This document shows, piece after piece, positions 1 through 9,615 of a stretch of DNA of 64,000 bases. Numbering within the stretch: the stretch's first letter is position 1; every line of letters starts with the position of its first letter. A program made the translations under genes and the position numbers. Source of the stretch: a bacterium M00.F.Ca.ET.205.01.1.1 (GTDB lineage: Bacteria; Pseudomonadota; Alphaproteobacteria; Rhizobiales; Rhizobiaceae); the NCBI GenBank assembly GCA_004791255.1, contig SRUQ01000001.1, positions 558,001 to 622,000 on the forward strand. Direction: 5' to 3'. The notes under the pieces are model-generated. The model did not search any database. It saw only the letters and a program-made list of their open reading frames with translations, and had not been told where the DNA came from.

Positions 1-76
1 CGGCATGACCAGCGCCGGCAAACACCGGAAAGGCCAGCGCAAACGCTGCCAGCCGCAATGCTCTTCGCCAGGCCAT
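1..76 (-). CDS. N-terminus of a secreted protein (partial)
   Basis: Only the first 25 codons lie in the window; the gene runs off the left edge. Reading leftwards from the ATG at 76, the peptide starts MAWRRALRLAAFALAFPVFA and continues GAGHA. This is a textbook Sec signal peptide: arginines, a hydrophobic core and an A-x-A type cleavage region. It is transcribed in the same direction as acnA and downstream of it. In rhizobia a secreted DUF1223 protein often sits beside acnA, and that is my guess from context only. Nothing of the mature protein is visible. Confidence 0.55.
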   Translation of the reverse strand, partial: MAWRRALRLAAFALAFPVFAGAGHA

Positions 77-351
77 GACCAATCCAATTCCCGCCGGTGG
101 CACCGGCTTTGTTCTGCTTTGCTGAAATATGTGGCAGAACCGGAAGTCAACGGGAAGTCACGTTGAGGTGAAATTTCGCCGCTGCAACCGCTGGTAAGGC
201 TGCAATAGGAGTGACCACTGCATTTCACGGGGTGGTTCGATTTGGCGGCGGGATCATCGCCAGGGGGCGAACTCTGCTGGCCCCGGTTGATTTCTATTGC
301 CAGCGAACCGTCGCATGACTTCTGGCCGAGACGGTCAATGCTTGGATTGAC

Positions 352-444
352 TGGGGGAGTAGGGCAGTAGGGGAGTAGGGGAAGGAAGATCGGGCAGTGG
401 GCGACTTTTCCCTACTGCCCTATTCCCTTACTCCCCTACTCCCT
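352..444. repeat. Hairpin of GGAGTAG-type short repeats
   Basis: The 376-base gap between the left-edge gene and acnA (77-452) holds one visible structure. The left arm (352-384) is made of units such as GGAGTAGGGCAGTAGG. The right arm (410-444) is its approximate reverse complement, ending CCCCTACTCCC. It lies directly after the acnA stop on the minus strand, so it could act as a transcription terminator. A second hairpin of the same unit type follows sucD. The rest of the gap shows nothing recognisable. Confidence 0.7.
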
Positions 445-452
445 GGCTGCTG

Positions 453-3143
<2,691 letters not shown>

Positions 3144-3428
3144 GTGCGATCCGTCCTTGTCTGTTCAGCCTGAAAGGGAACGGACTCCGATGGCATGCAA
3201 TCACGCGCAAAGGTGCGGGTACGGCCATTTCCGCTGTCCGTTCCCGAGCAACCCGAGCCGTTCAAGGCGGCGCGTGCGCTGGTTCGGCGCAAATTCTGTT
3301 CCCGTGCCGACCGCTGGCACGGATGACCCGCATATAGAGAATTTCCTGGAATAGTTCTAGACAGTTGCAAAGCAAATTTGTGCGATGCGGCAGCCGCCGC
3401 GCCGCATCGTTCCGGGGGCAGGCAAGGG

Positions 3429-4037
3429 ATGCGGCTGATCGCCGAAAATCTGGGCGGCGAGCGCGGCGGCGAGGCGGTGTTTTCCGGCATCGGCTTTGCC
3501 CTGGAACAAGGCCAGGCGCTGATCGTCACCGGGCCGAACGGGTCGGGCAAGTCGACGTTGCTCAGGGTCGTCGCCGGGCTGTTGCCGCAGGCGGAAGGCC
3601 GGGTGCTGGTCGAAGGCGGCGGCGAGGAATTCCCGTCGGTCGCTTCGGCCTGTCACTATCTCGGCCATCAGAACGCGATGAAGACGGCGCTGAGCGTGGC
3701 GGAGAATCTGCGCTTCTGGCGGGCCTTTAACGGCGAGGGACGGCTTGGCGTCGAAGAGGCGCTGGAGATGGTTGGGCTTGCCGGCACCGGCCATCTGCCG
3801 TTCGGCTACCTGTCGACCGGGCAGCGGCGGCGGGCGGCGATCGCCAAGCTTTTGGTCAGCCATCGGCCGGTGTGGCTGCTGGATGAGCCGACGGCAGGAC
3901 TGGACAAGGCATCTGAAGAGCGGTTTGCGGGGTTGATGCGAGGGCATTGCGGGGATGGCGGGATGATCGTGGCGGCGACGCATCTGCCGCTGGGTCTGGA
4001 GGGGGCGAAGGGGCTGGTGATGGGGGAAGTCGGTTGA
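3429..4037 (+). CDS. ccmA: Cytochrome c maturation ABC transporter ATPase CcmA
   Basis: ATPase of the CcmABCD complex, which releases haem-loaded CcmE during periplasmic cytochrome c assembly. It is 202 residues, normal for CcmA. Walker A is GPNGSGKST (residues 35-43), the signature is LSTGQRRR, and Walker B is VWLLDEP around residues 148-154. I chose the ATG at 3429 (MRLIAENLGG) over the longer frame from 3378 because family members begin just before this strand. ccmB follows after 13 bases. Confidence 0.95.
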   Translation: MRLIAENLGGERGGEAVFSGIGFALEQGQALIVTGPNGSGKSTLLRVVAGLLPQAEGRVLVEGGGEEFPSVASACHYLGHQNAMKTALSVAENLRFWRAFNGEGRLGVEEALEMVGLAGTGHLPFGYLSTGQRRRAAIAKLLVSHRPVWLLDEPTAGLDKASEERFAGLMRGHCGDGGMIVAATHLPLGLEGAKGLVMGEVG

Positions 4038-4050
4038 GGCGTTTCCCATC

Positions 4051-4716
4051 ATGCTAGCCCTCTTCGCCCGCGATATCCGCCTCTCGATCCGCGCCGGCGG
4101 CGGTGCTTTGACCGGCGTCATCTTCTTCCTGGCCGTCATCGCCACCATCCCGTTCGGCGTCGGGCCGGACCTCAATCTGCTGGCCCGCATCGGTCCGGCG
4201 ATCCTGTGGGTCGGGGCGCTGCTGTCCTGCCTGCTCGGTCTCGACCGGCTGTTCCAGGCCGACCGGGAGGACGGCTCGCTCGACCTGCTGGTGCTCGGCA
4301 ACGACCGTCATATGCTGGCGCTGACGGTCCTGGTGAAGTGCCTGGCGCATTGGGGGGGCAGCGTGCTGCCGCTGGTGGTCGCCGCTCCCTTGCTCGGCCT
4401 GTTCATGAACATGGAGCCGATCGGCATCGGCGCCACGGCGCTGACGCTGCTGGTCGGCACGCCGGCCATCACCTTCATTGGCGCCGCCGGTGCCGCGGTG
4501 GCAGTGGCGCTGCCGCGCGGCGGGCTGTTGATTTCGGTGCTGGTGCTGCCGCTGACCATCCCGGTGCTGATCTTCGGCGTCTCGGCCAGTTACGGCGCCA
4601 CGGGCGACCCGGCGCCGTTTCTGCAGCCATTCCTCATTCTCGCCGCGCTGACGCTGTTTCTTGCCGTGCTGGGGCCGGTCTCGGCGGCGCTGGCCTTGCG
4701 CCAAAGCACGGATTGA
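4051..4716 (+). CDS. ccmB: Haem exporter membrane protein CcmB
   Basis: Integral membrane subunit paired with CcmA in cytochrome c biogenesis. The protein is 221 residues, full length for the family, with about six hydrophobic segments. It has the recognisable N-terminal block MLALFARDIRLSIRAGGG and an internal LLGLDRLFQADREDGSLDLL block. It appears intact to its stop. The gene that normally follows, ccmC, is absent: only 108 bases separate this stop from the ccmD start. Confidence 0.94.
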   Translation: MLALFARDIRLSIRAGGGALTGVIFFLAVIATIPFGVGPDLNLLARIGPAILWVGALLSCLLGLDRLFQADREDGSLDLLVLGNDRHMLALTVLVKCLAHWGGSVLPLVVAAPLLGLFMNMEPIGIGATALTLLVGTPAITFIGAAGAAVAVALPRGGLLISVLVLPLTIPVLIFGVSASYGATGDPAPFLQPFLILAALTLFLAVLGPVSAALALRQSTD

Positions 4717-4824
4717 TGGATCGGCGGGGACAAAAAGCTGCGGCGTGGCGACCGATTGCGAAGTCGCTGACGCGGGGCTAAGGGAAGGCATGTTCGAACG
4801 GGGCAAGACAACCGGAAGGGCCGC

Positions 4825-4998
4825 ATGAGTGCGCACGCCCTTTATGTGACCGCCGCCTATGCCATCACGGCGATCGTGCTGGCCGGGCTGATCGGCTGGA
4901 TCCTGCTCGACCAGCGGGCCCGCAAGCGCGAGCTTGCCGAACTGGAAGCGGCCGGGGTGCGGCGGCGCTCCGACAAGGCCGGGACGGCAAAGCCATGA
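4825..4998 (+). CDS. ccmD: Haem exporter protein CcmD
   Basis: A 57-residue single-span membrane protein. CcmD stabilises the CcmC-CcmE haem complex in the family. The sequence begins MSAHALYVTAAYAITAIVLA, one transmembrane helix, followed by the family's basic stretch LLDQRARKRELAELEAAG. The stop overlaps the ccmG start (ATGA), a sign of translational coupling. It is preceded by CGGAAGGGCCGC as a weak ribosome site. Its usual partner gene ccmC is not upstream. Confidence 0.9.
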   Translation: MSAHALYVTAAYAITAIVLAGLIGWILLDQRARKRELAELEAAGVRRRSDKAGTAKP

Positions 4999-5570
4999 GC
5001 AGTGAAACCGAAACGCCGACTCGGCGCCGCCTGTTCGTGTTCCTGCCGCTGCTGATCTTCGTCGGCCTGGCGGGGCTGTTCCTGGCGCAGCTGCTGTCGG
5101 GCCGCGACATTTCCGAAGTGCCGTCAGCGCTGATCGGGCTGCCGGCGCCGCGGACAAATCTGCCGCCGCTCGACGGCCTCAACCTGCCGGGGCTGGATTC
5201 CAGCCAGTTCGCCGGCAAGGTCACGCTGGTCAACGTGTTTGCGTCGTGGTGCGCGCCGTGCCGCGAAGAGCATCCGGTGCTGCTCGCGCTGGCGCAGGAC
5301 AAGCGGTTCGTGATGGCGGCGCTGAACTACAAGGACCAGCCGGAAAACGCCCGGCGCTTCCTCGGCGATCTCGGCAATCCGTTCCAGGCGATCGGCGTCG
5401 ACGAAGCCGGTCGCACGGCGATCGACTGGGGCGTCTATGGCGTGCCGGAAACCTTCGTCATCGGCAAGGATGGCAAGATCGCCTACAAACACGTCGGCCC
5501 GCTGACAGCGGAATCGGCGAGGGATCTATTGCTGCCGCAGATCGAGAAGGCGTTGGCGGCGCCGGGTTAG
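4995..5570 (+). CDS. ccmG: Thiol:disulfide interchange protein CcmG/DsbE
   Basis: Periplasmic, membrane-anchored thioredoxin-like protein that reduces apocytochrome c cysteines before haem attachment. It is 191 residues with one N-terminal transmembrane segment (about residues 12-34). The redox motif is W-C-A-P-C at residues 85-89, and the cis-proline region is GVYGVPETFVIGKDG. Last gene of the ccmABDG cluster. The CcmEFHI functions must be encoded elsewhere. Confidence 0.95.
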   Translation: MSSETETPTRRRLFVFLPLLIFVGLAGLFLAQLLSGRDISEVPSALIGLPAPRTNLPPLDGLNLPGLDSSQFAGKVTLVNVFASWCAPCREEHPVLLALAQDKRFVMAALNYKDQPENARRFLGDLGNPFQAIGVDEAGRTAIDWGVYGVPETFVIGKDGKIAYKHVGPLTAESARDLLLPQIEKALAAPG

Positions 5571-5589
5571 GCGCGCCCCCTTCTTTTCG

Positions 5590-5672
5590 TCATTCTGGGG
5601 CGAAGTCGTCATTCTAGGGCGAAGCAAGGGGCGAAGCGACGCGGCGCAGACCCTGGAATCCATGCCGCGACA
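5590..5672. repeat. Dispersed palindromic repeat, copy 1
   Basis: One of eight copies in this window of a repeat. One end is CGTCATCCTAGGG-like, the middle GCGAAGCGACG-like, and the other end GGATCCATGCCG-like. This copy reads GTCATTCTAGGGCGAAGCAA, then GCGAAGCGACGCGGCGCAGA, then GGAATCCATGCCGCGAC. The ends are near-inverted, so the transcript could fold. It lies just after ccmG. Confidence 0.75.
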
Positions 5673-5756
5673 GTCGTGACAGGCGAAAGCGGCCCAAGAT
5701 CGGTAGCTGTTCGCTGCCGAAAGAAGCCCTATTCTGGGCCCGCTGCATTCCTCGCT

Positions 5757-5803
5757 GGCGTCGCGGCATGGATCCTCGGGTCAAGCCCGAGGATGACGAA
5801 CGC
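5757..5803. repeat. Dispersed palindromic repeat, short copy 2
   Basis: A short version of the same repeat. It reads CGCGGCATGGATCCTCGGG, then TCAAGCCCGAGGATGACGAA. The inner arms CCTCGGGTCAAGCCCGAGG form a near-perfect hairpin. It contains the 13-mer CGGCATGGATCCT (5764-5776), identical to the combined target halves read by the IS110 bridge RNA at 39.6 kb, and is unoccupied. Confidence 0.8.
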
Positions 5804-5825
5804 GCGAGGGCCGATCAGGCTGAAC

Positions 5826-5993
5826 TCAGCCGTAGATCTGCTTGTGGACCTGGTAGAGCATTTCCGAGCGGTCGGCGCGCATGTCGGCGAGGTCGCGAGA
5901 GCTAAAGCTGTCGATTTCGGCGACGAGGCGGTTGTAGTGCTTGCGCTTGGCAATGCTCTGGCGAGCGCGGGTCATGAGGCTGTCGATGATCAT
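5826..5993 (-). CDS. Small DUF1127 (YjiS-type) protein
   Basis: A 55-residue basic protein. The C-terminal part, KHYNRLVAEIDSFSSRDLAD then MRADRSEMLYQ, is a typical DUF1127 domain. DUF1127 proteins are abundant in alphaproteobacteria; some act in RNA turnover or stress and nutrient regulation, but the role of this one is unknown. I chose the ATG at 5993 (MIIDSLMTRA) because AAGGAACC lies upstream at ribosome-site distance; a longer frame to 6098 has no support. Confidence 0.8.
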   Translation of the reverse strand: MIIDSLMTRARQSIAKRKHYNRLVAEIDSFSSRDLADMRADRSEMLYQVHKQIYG

Positions 5994-6283
5994 AGCAAGG
6001 TTCCTTTCGTGCCGCGTTCTGGCGGCGAATTTATTCCTCCCTTGATCGATACGAAGCATGACATAGGAATGGTGCTTTGCAAAAAGAAGATGCTGCAACG
6101 CACCATTGCACGGAACGCATAGCCGGTTAATGGCGCCCTAACTGCCGTTGCCGCACCGCTGCGATCGCCCGGGGCTTTTTGTCTTACAAATTGCGGAGAT
6201 GTCATCGCCATCGATCTTGCCATATCGATCGCCGGCTGGCTTGATCGCGCCCGACAGAGTGCCAATGCCACCGGAGGAAACGA

Positions 6284-7198
6284 ATGGCCGCCGACTACGA
6301 AGTTCTCGATCCGCGTTTTGCGCGCCTGTTCAACTCGAATGCGCAGGTCACCAAGCTGTTCACGGGCTGCCAGTGGGCGGAAGGCCCGGCCTGGTTCGCC
6401 GCCGGCCGCTATGTCGTCTGGTCCGACATCCCCAACAACCGCATGCTGCGCTATGACGAGACGAATGGCAGCGTCAGTGTCTTCCGGCAGCCATCGGGCA
6501 ATTCCAACGGCAACACCGTCGACCGGCAGGGCCGGCTGGTGACATGCGAGCATTCGGGCCGCCGCGTCAGCCGCACCGAGTTCGACGGCTCGGTCACCAC
6601 CATCGCCGCCAAATGGAAGGGCAAGCGGCTGAACTCGCCCAACGATGTGGTGGTGAAATCGGACGGTTCGATCTGGTTCACCGATCCGACCTACGGCATC
6701 GACACCGACTATGAGGGCGACAAGGCTGAGAGCGAGATCGGCGCCTGCTACGTCTACCGGGTCGATCCCGGCACCGGCGAGGTCGAGGCGGTCATCACCG
6801 ACATGGTGAGGCCGAACGGGCTCGCCTTCTCATCAGACGAAAGCCAGCTCTATGTCGTCGACACCGGCCGCACGCATGGCGCGCAGAACCCGGCGCATAT
6901 GCGGGTTTTCAATGTCGGCAAGGGGGGCAAGAAGGTTTCAGGCGGCAAGGTCTTCGCCGACTGCACCGCCGGCCTGTTCGACGGCTTCCGTCTCGACGAG
7001 GACGGGCGCATCTGGACCAGTGCCGCCGACGGCATCCATTGCTACGATCCGGACGGCACGCTGATCGGCAAGGTCAAGGTGCCGGAAGTGACCGCCAACT
7101 GCGTCTTCGGCGGCAACAAGCTGAACAACCTCTACATCGCCGGCACCACCTCGCTCTACATGGTGAGGCTGATGGTGAACGGGGCCAAGACCCACTAG
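6284..7198 (+). CDS. SMP-30/gluconolactonase family lactonase
   Basis: Six-bladed beta-propeller metal-dependent lactonase, probably opening a sugar lactone; the exact substrate cannot be read. It is 304 residues, standard length. The three expected metal ligands are visible in context: Glu in WAEGPAWF, Asn in LNSPNDVVV, and Asp in GLFDGFRLDEDGR or the preceding LYVVDTGR block. The ATG at 6284 has a strong ribosome site (GGAGGAAACG). A tautomerase gene follows after 20 bases, suggesting a two-gene catabolic unit. Confidence 0.88.
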   Translation: MAADYEVLDPRFARLFNSNAQVTKLFTGCQWAEGPAWFAAGRYVVWSDIPNNRMLRYDETNGSVSVFRQPSGNSNGNTVDRQGRLVTCEHSGRRVSRTEFDGSVTTIAAKWKGKRLNSPNDVVVKSDGSIWFTDPTYGIDTDYEGDKAESEIGACYVYRVDPGTGEVEAVITDMVRPNGLAFSSDESQLYVVDTGRTHGAQNPAHMRVFNVGKGGKKVSGGKVFADCTAGLFDGFRLDEDGRIWTSAADGIHCYDPDGTLIGKVKVPEVTANCVFGGNKLNNLYIAGTTSLYMVRLMVNGAKTH

Positions 7199-7218
7199 GA
7201 AATTAGGGGGAGGACATC

Positions 7219-7425
7219 ATGCCATTCGTCAACATCCGCATCGTCAAGGAAGTGATCGCCGCCGATCCGGCGGGCAAGAAGGCCGATATCGCCAAGAAAG
7301 TCACTGCGGCCATCGTGGAGGCCACCGGGCTCGGCAATGACGATGTGTGGGTGGTGTTCGAAGAGGTCAACGCGCGCGACTGGTATGTCGGAACGACCGA
7401 TGTCGAGACGTTGAGGAAGGGATAG
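7219..7425 (+). CDS. 4-oxalocrotonate tautomerase family enzyme
   Basis: A 68-residue protein beginning MPFVNIRIVKE. Removal of Met exposes Pro-1, the catalytic base of this superfamily. The rest fits the 4-OT fold: a short helix DIAKKVTAAIVEATG and a second strand VWVVFEEVNARDWYVG. The ribosome site GGGGGAGG lies just upstream. It probably acts with the preceding lactonase on a keto-enol intermediate, but the substrate is not evident. Confidence 0.88.
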   Translation: MPFVNIRIVKEVIAADPAGKKADIAKKVTAAIVEATGLGNDDVWVVFEEVNARDWYVGTTDVETLRKG

Positions 7426-7462
7426 CTTCGGCGCACGTTCGGGTGCGGGCGCCACTCCTCGC

Positions 7463-7504
7463 GTTCGTCATCCTCGGGCTTGACCCGAGGATCCATTCCG
7501 TGAC
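7463..7504. repeat. Dispersed palindromic repeat, short copy 3
   Basis: Short hairpin form: CGTCATCCTCGGGCTTGACC then CGAGGATCCATTCCGTGAC. The arms TCCTCGGGCTTGACCCGAGGA pair closely. It is the inverse orientation of copy 2. The bridge-RNA target 13-mer has one mismatch here (ATTCC for ATGCC). Confidence 0.75.
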
Positions 7505-7557
7505 TTTCGACGTAGAGTGCAGCGGTGCAGAATTCTGTAATCGTTGCAACGCCTTAG

Positions 7558-7646
7558 CGTCACGGCATGGATTCCATGGGCTGCGGAGCAGCCTCAGGGG
7601 TCTGCGCCACGTCGCTTCGCTCCTTGCTCCGCCCTAGGATGACGAA
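7558..7646. repeat. Dispersed palindromic repeat, long copy 4
   Basis: Long form: GTCACGGCATGGATTCCATG, then a middle block with CTGCGGAGCAG and GTCTGCGCCACGTCGCTTCG, ending GCCCTAGGATGACGAAG. It lies between the tautomerase gene and the minus-strand FMN reductase. Together with copy 3 it fills most of this gap. Confidence 0.75.
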
Positions 7647-7664
7647 GACGCGTTGGGCAGCCGC

Positions 7665-8195
7665 TCACCGCCTGCGGATGAAATCCGCGAAGGCCTGCAG
7701 GGCATCGCGCATGGCCCGCCGGTTTGCCTCCTCTCCAAGGATGGCATCAATCTCCGGCGGCTGCTTCCCAAGCAGCGCAATTTCCAATCCGCCCTCAAAC
7801 AGCGCGAACGACATTGTCCGCATGATCTCGGTCAGTGCGGCGCGGGCGTAGAGCGAACGCGGCGAGGCGTGGACCAGCATGGCGGGCTTGGCGACGGCGG
7901 CGTCGCGCGACACCAGCCAGTCGAGCGCGTTCTTCAGCCCGCCCGGCACGCCATGGGCATATTCCGGACAGGAGACGATGACGCCGTCGGCCCGCGTCAC
8001 CGCGTCGATCAGCGCACCGGCGGTCTGCGGCGTGCGTTCGCTCTCGTCGTCGGGGTTGAAGATCGGCAAGCGGCTGAGCCCGTCATAGACCGTGACGCAG
8101 CAACGTGCCGGCGCGTTGCGCGCCAGCGCCGCGATCAGGGCCGAGTTGGTGGAGGCGGCGCGCAGGCTGCCGGAGATGGCGAGGATGTTGAGTAC
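7665..8195 (-). CDS. NADPH-dependent FMN reductase family protein, start codon unclear
   Basis: Flavodoxin-like NAD(P)H:FMN/quinone reductase. The flavin phosphate motif ILAISGSLRAASTNSAL lies at the N-terminus and the second motif SCPEYAHGVPGGLKNALDWL follows. The family N-terminus maps to 8195, but no ATG, GTG or TTG is in frame between the upstream stop at 8237 and this motif. The codon where a start would fit is GTA (8195-8193). The first in-frame TTG is at 8069, far too late and lacking the flavin motif. The gene follows the PNPOx-like gene by about 40 bases. Confidence 0.7.
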   Translation of the reverse strand, partial: VLNILAISGSLRAASTNSALIAALARNAPARCCVTVYDGLSRLPIFNPDDESERTPQTAGALIDAVTRADGVIVSCPEYAHGVPGGLKNALDWLVSRDAAVAKPAMLVHASPRSLYARAALTEIMRTMSFALFEGGLEIALLGKQPPEIDAILGEEANRRAMRDALQAFADFIRRR

Positions 8196-8234
8196 AGCGT
8201 GGGACCAGTCCGGCGCGAATCGCGTCTGGAAAAC

Positions 8235-8855
8235 CTACCACATCGTCTTCTTGTATTCCTCGTCGAGCCAGCGATCGGTCGCCTCGGCGGAATCGGCAAC
8301 CGCCAGCTGATCGCGCAGGATCTGACCGAGCGTCGGCAGCGTGGCGCGGTCGTACCAGCTCTCCGGCTTCCACAAATCGGAGCGCATGAAGGCCTTGGCG
8401 CAGTGCATGTAGGCGGCCTTCACCGTCACCACGATGACGCTTTGCGGCTCCTTGCCGTCGACCGCCAGCCGTTCGCGCAAGGTCGCGTCGACGGTGATGC
8501 GGGCATCGCCATTGATGCGCAGCGTCTCGTTCATGCCGGGAATGAGAAACAGCAGCCCGACCGAGGGATTGCGGAGGATGTTTTCCAGCGTGTCCAGCCG
8601 GTTGTTGCCGGGCCGGTCGGGAATGGCGATGGTCCTGTCGTCGAGGACGGCGGTGAAGCCGGGCTTGTCGCCCTTCGGCGTCACGTCGGCATTGCGATCG
8701 CCGTCGGAGGAGCCGATCAGCACGAAGGGGCTCTTGCCGATGAAGGAGCGGCAATGGCCGTCGAGCGTCTTCATCTCCTTGCGGATCGAGCCGTCGGTCG
8801 GACGCGGTGTCTTGTAGATCGTCCGCAACTCAGCGCGCGTGGTGATGAACTCCAT
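8235..8855 (-). CDS. Pyridoxamine 5'-phosphate oxidase-like FMN-binding protein
   Basis: A 206-residue split-barrel flavoprotein of the PNPOx class, MSMEG_1061-like subgroup. Visible family blocks are SFIGKSPFVLIGSSDGDRNA, DVTPKGDKPGF and the NPSVGLLFLIPGMNETLRIN stretch. Function beyond FMN or F420 binding is unclear; it is not a true PdxH because the PLP-specific C-terminal RLxP motif is absent. The ATG at 8855 is preceded by GGGGGAGAGCC, deciding the start against a longer frame to 9029. Confidence 0.85.
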   Translation of the reverse strand: MEFITTRAELRTIYKTPRPTDGSIRKEMKTLDGHCRSFIGKSPFVLIGSSDGDRNADVTPKGDKPGFTAVLDDRTIAIPDRPGNNRLDTLENILRNPSVGLLFLIPGMNETLRINGDARITVDATLRERLAVDGKEPQSVIVVTVKAAYMHCAKAFMRSDLWKPESWYDRATLPTLGQILRDQLAVADSAEATDRWLDEEYKKTMW

Positions 8856-8878
8856 GGCTCTCCCCCTCTTGGCAGGCT

Positions 8879-9553
8879 CTATTTGCCGGCCTTCTCTTCC
8901 CCGGCTGCCTTGTCTTCCAGCGAATGACGCAGGATCAGCGGCATCTGGCTGAAGGTGAACAGAAGCGTGATCGGCATGATGCCCCAGACCTTGAAGGTAA
9001 CCCAGGCATCGGTGGAAAAATTGCGCCAAACCACCTCATTGACGATGGCCAGGAACAGGAAGAACAGGCCCCAGCGAAAGGTGAGTTTGCGCCAGCCCTC
9101 GGCATCGAGCTTGAAGGCGGAATCGAAGACATAGCCAAGCAGCGAGCGGCCGAAGAACAGGCCACCGAGCAGCACACCGCCGAACAGCGTGTTGACGATG
9201 GTCGGCTTCATCTTGATGAAGATGTCGTCCTGCAGATAGAGCGTCAGCGCGCCGAAGATGAAGACGACGACGCCCGATACCATCGGCATGATCGGCAAGG
9301 TGCGCGTGAGCAGCCATGAGGCGATCAGGGCAATCGCGGTGGCGGCCATGAACAGGCCGGTGGCGACGAAAATCGGGCCGCCGAATTCGGCCAGGATGGG
9401 AAATTTCTGCACCAGCCAGCCGCTGCGCGCATTGGCGAAGAAGAAGACGAGCAAGGGCCCGAGCTCCAGCACCAGCTTGAGCACGGGATTGACGCCTTCC
9501 TTCTTCTCTTTCTGCGGGTCGGACGGGTCGCGTTCGAGAATGGGTGGGTTCAT
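8879..9553 (-). CDS. ispZ: Inner-membrane septation protein IspZ/YciB
   Basis: A 224-residue protein with five to six hydrophobic segments, family YciB/IspZ, linked to cell envelope synthesis and septation. Diagnostic blocks are [17 protein letters not shown] near the N-terminus, [12 protein letters not shown] in the middle and [20 protein letters not shown]. The start at 9553 ([10 protein letters not shown]) has AAGGAAACC in front. It sits 62 bases after ftsY, the usual alphaproteobacterial ftsY-ispZ order. Confidence 0.93.
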   Translation of the reverse strand: MNPPILERDPSDPQKEKKEGVNPVLKLVLELGPLLVFFFANARSGWLVQKFPILAEFGGPIFVATGLFMAATAIALIASWLLTRTLPIMPMVSGVVVFIFGALTLYLQDDIFIKMKPTIVNTLFGGVLLGGLFFGRSLLGYVFDSAFKLDAEGWRKLTFRWGLFFLFLAIVNEVVWRNFSTDAWVTFKVWGIMPITLLFTFSQMPLILRHSLEDKAAGEEKAGK

Positions 9554-9615
9554 GGTTTCCTTCTTGCGCATGATCCAAACCGGAACAGCGCTCGCCGTTC
9601 CGGCATCATGCTCGT

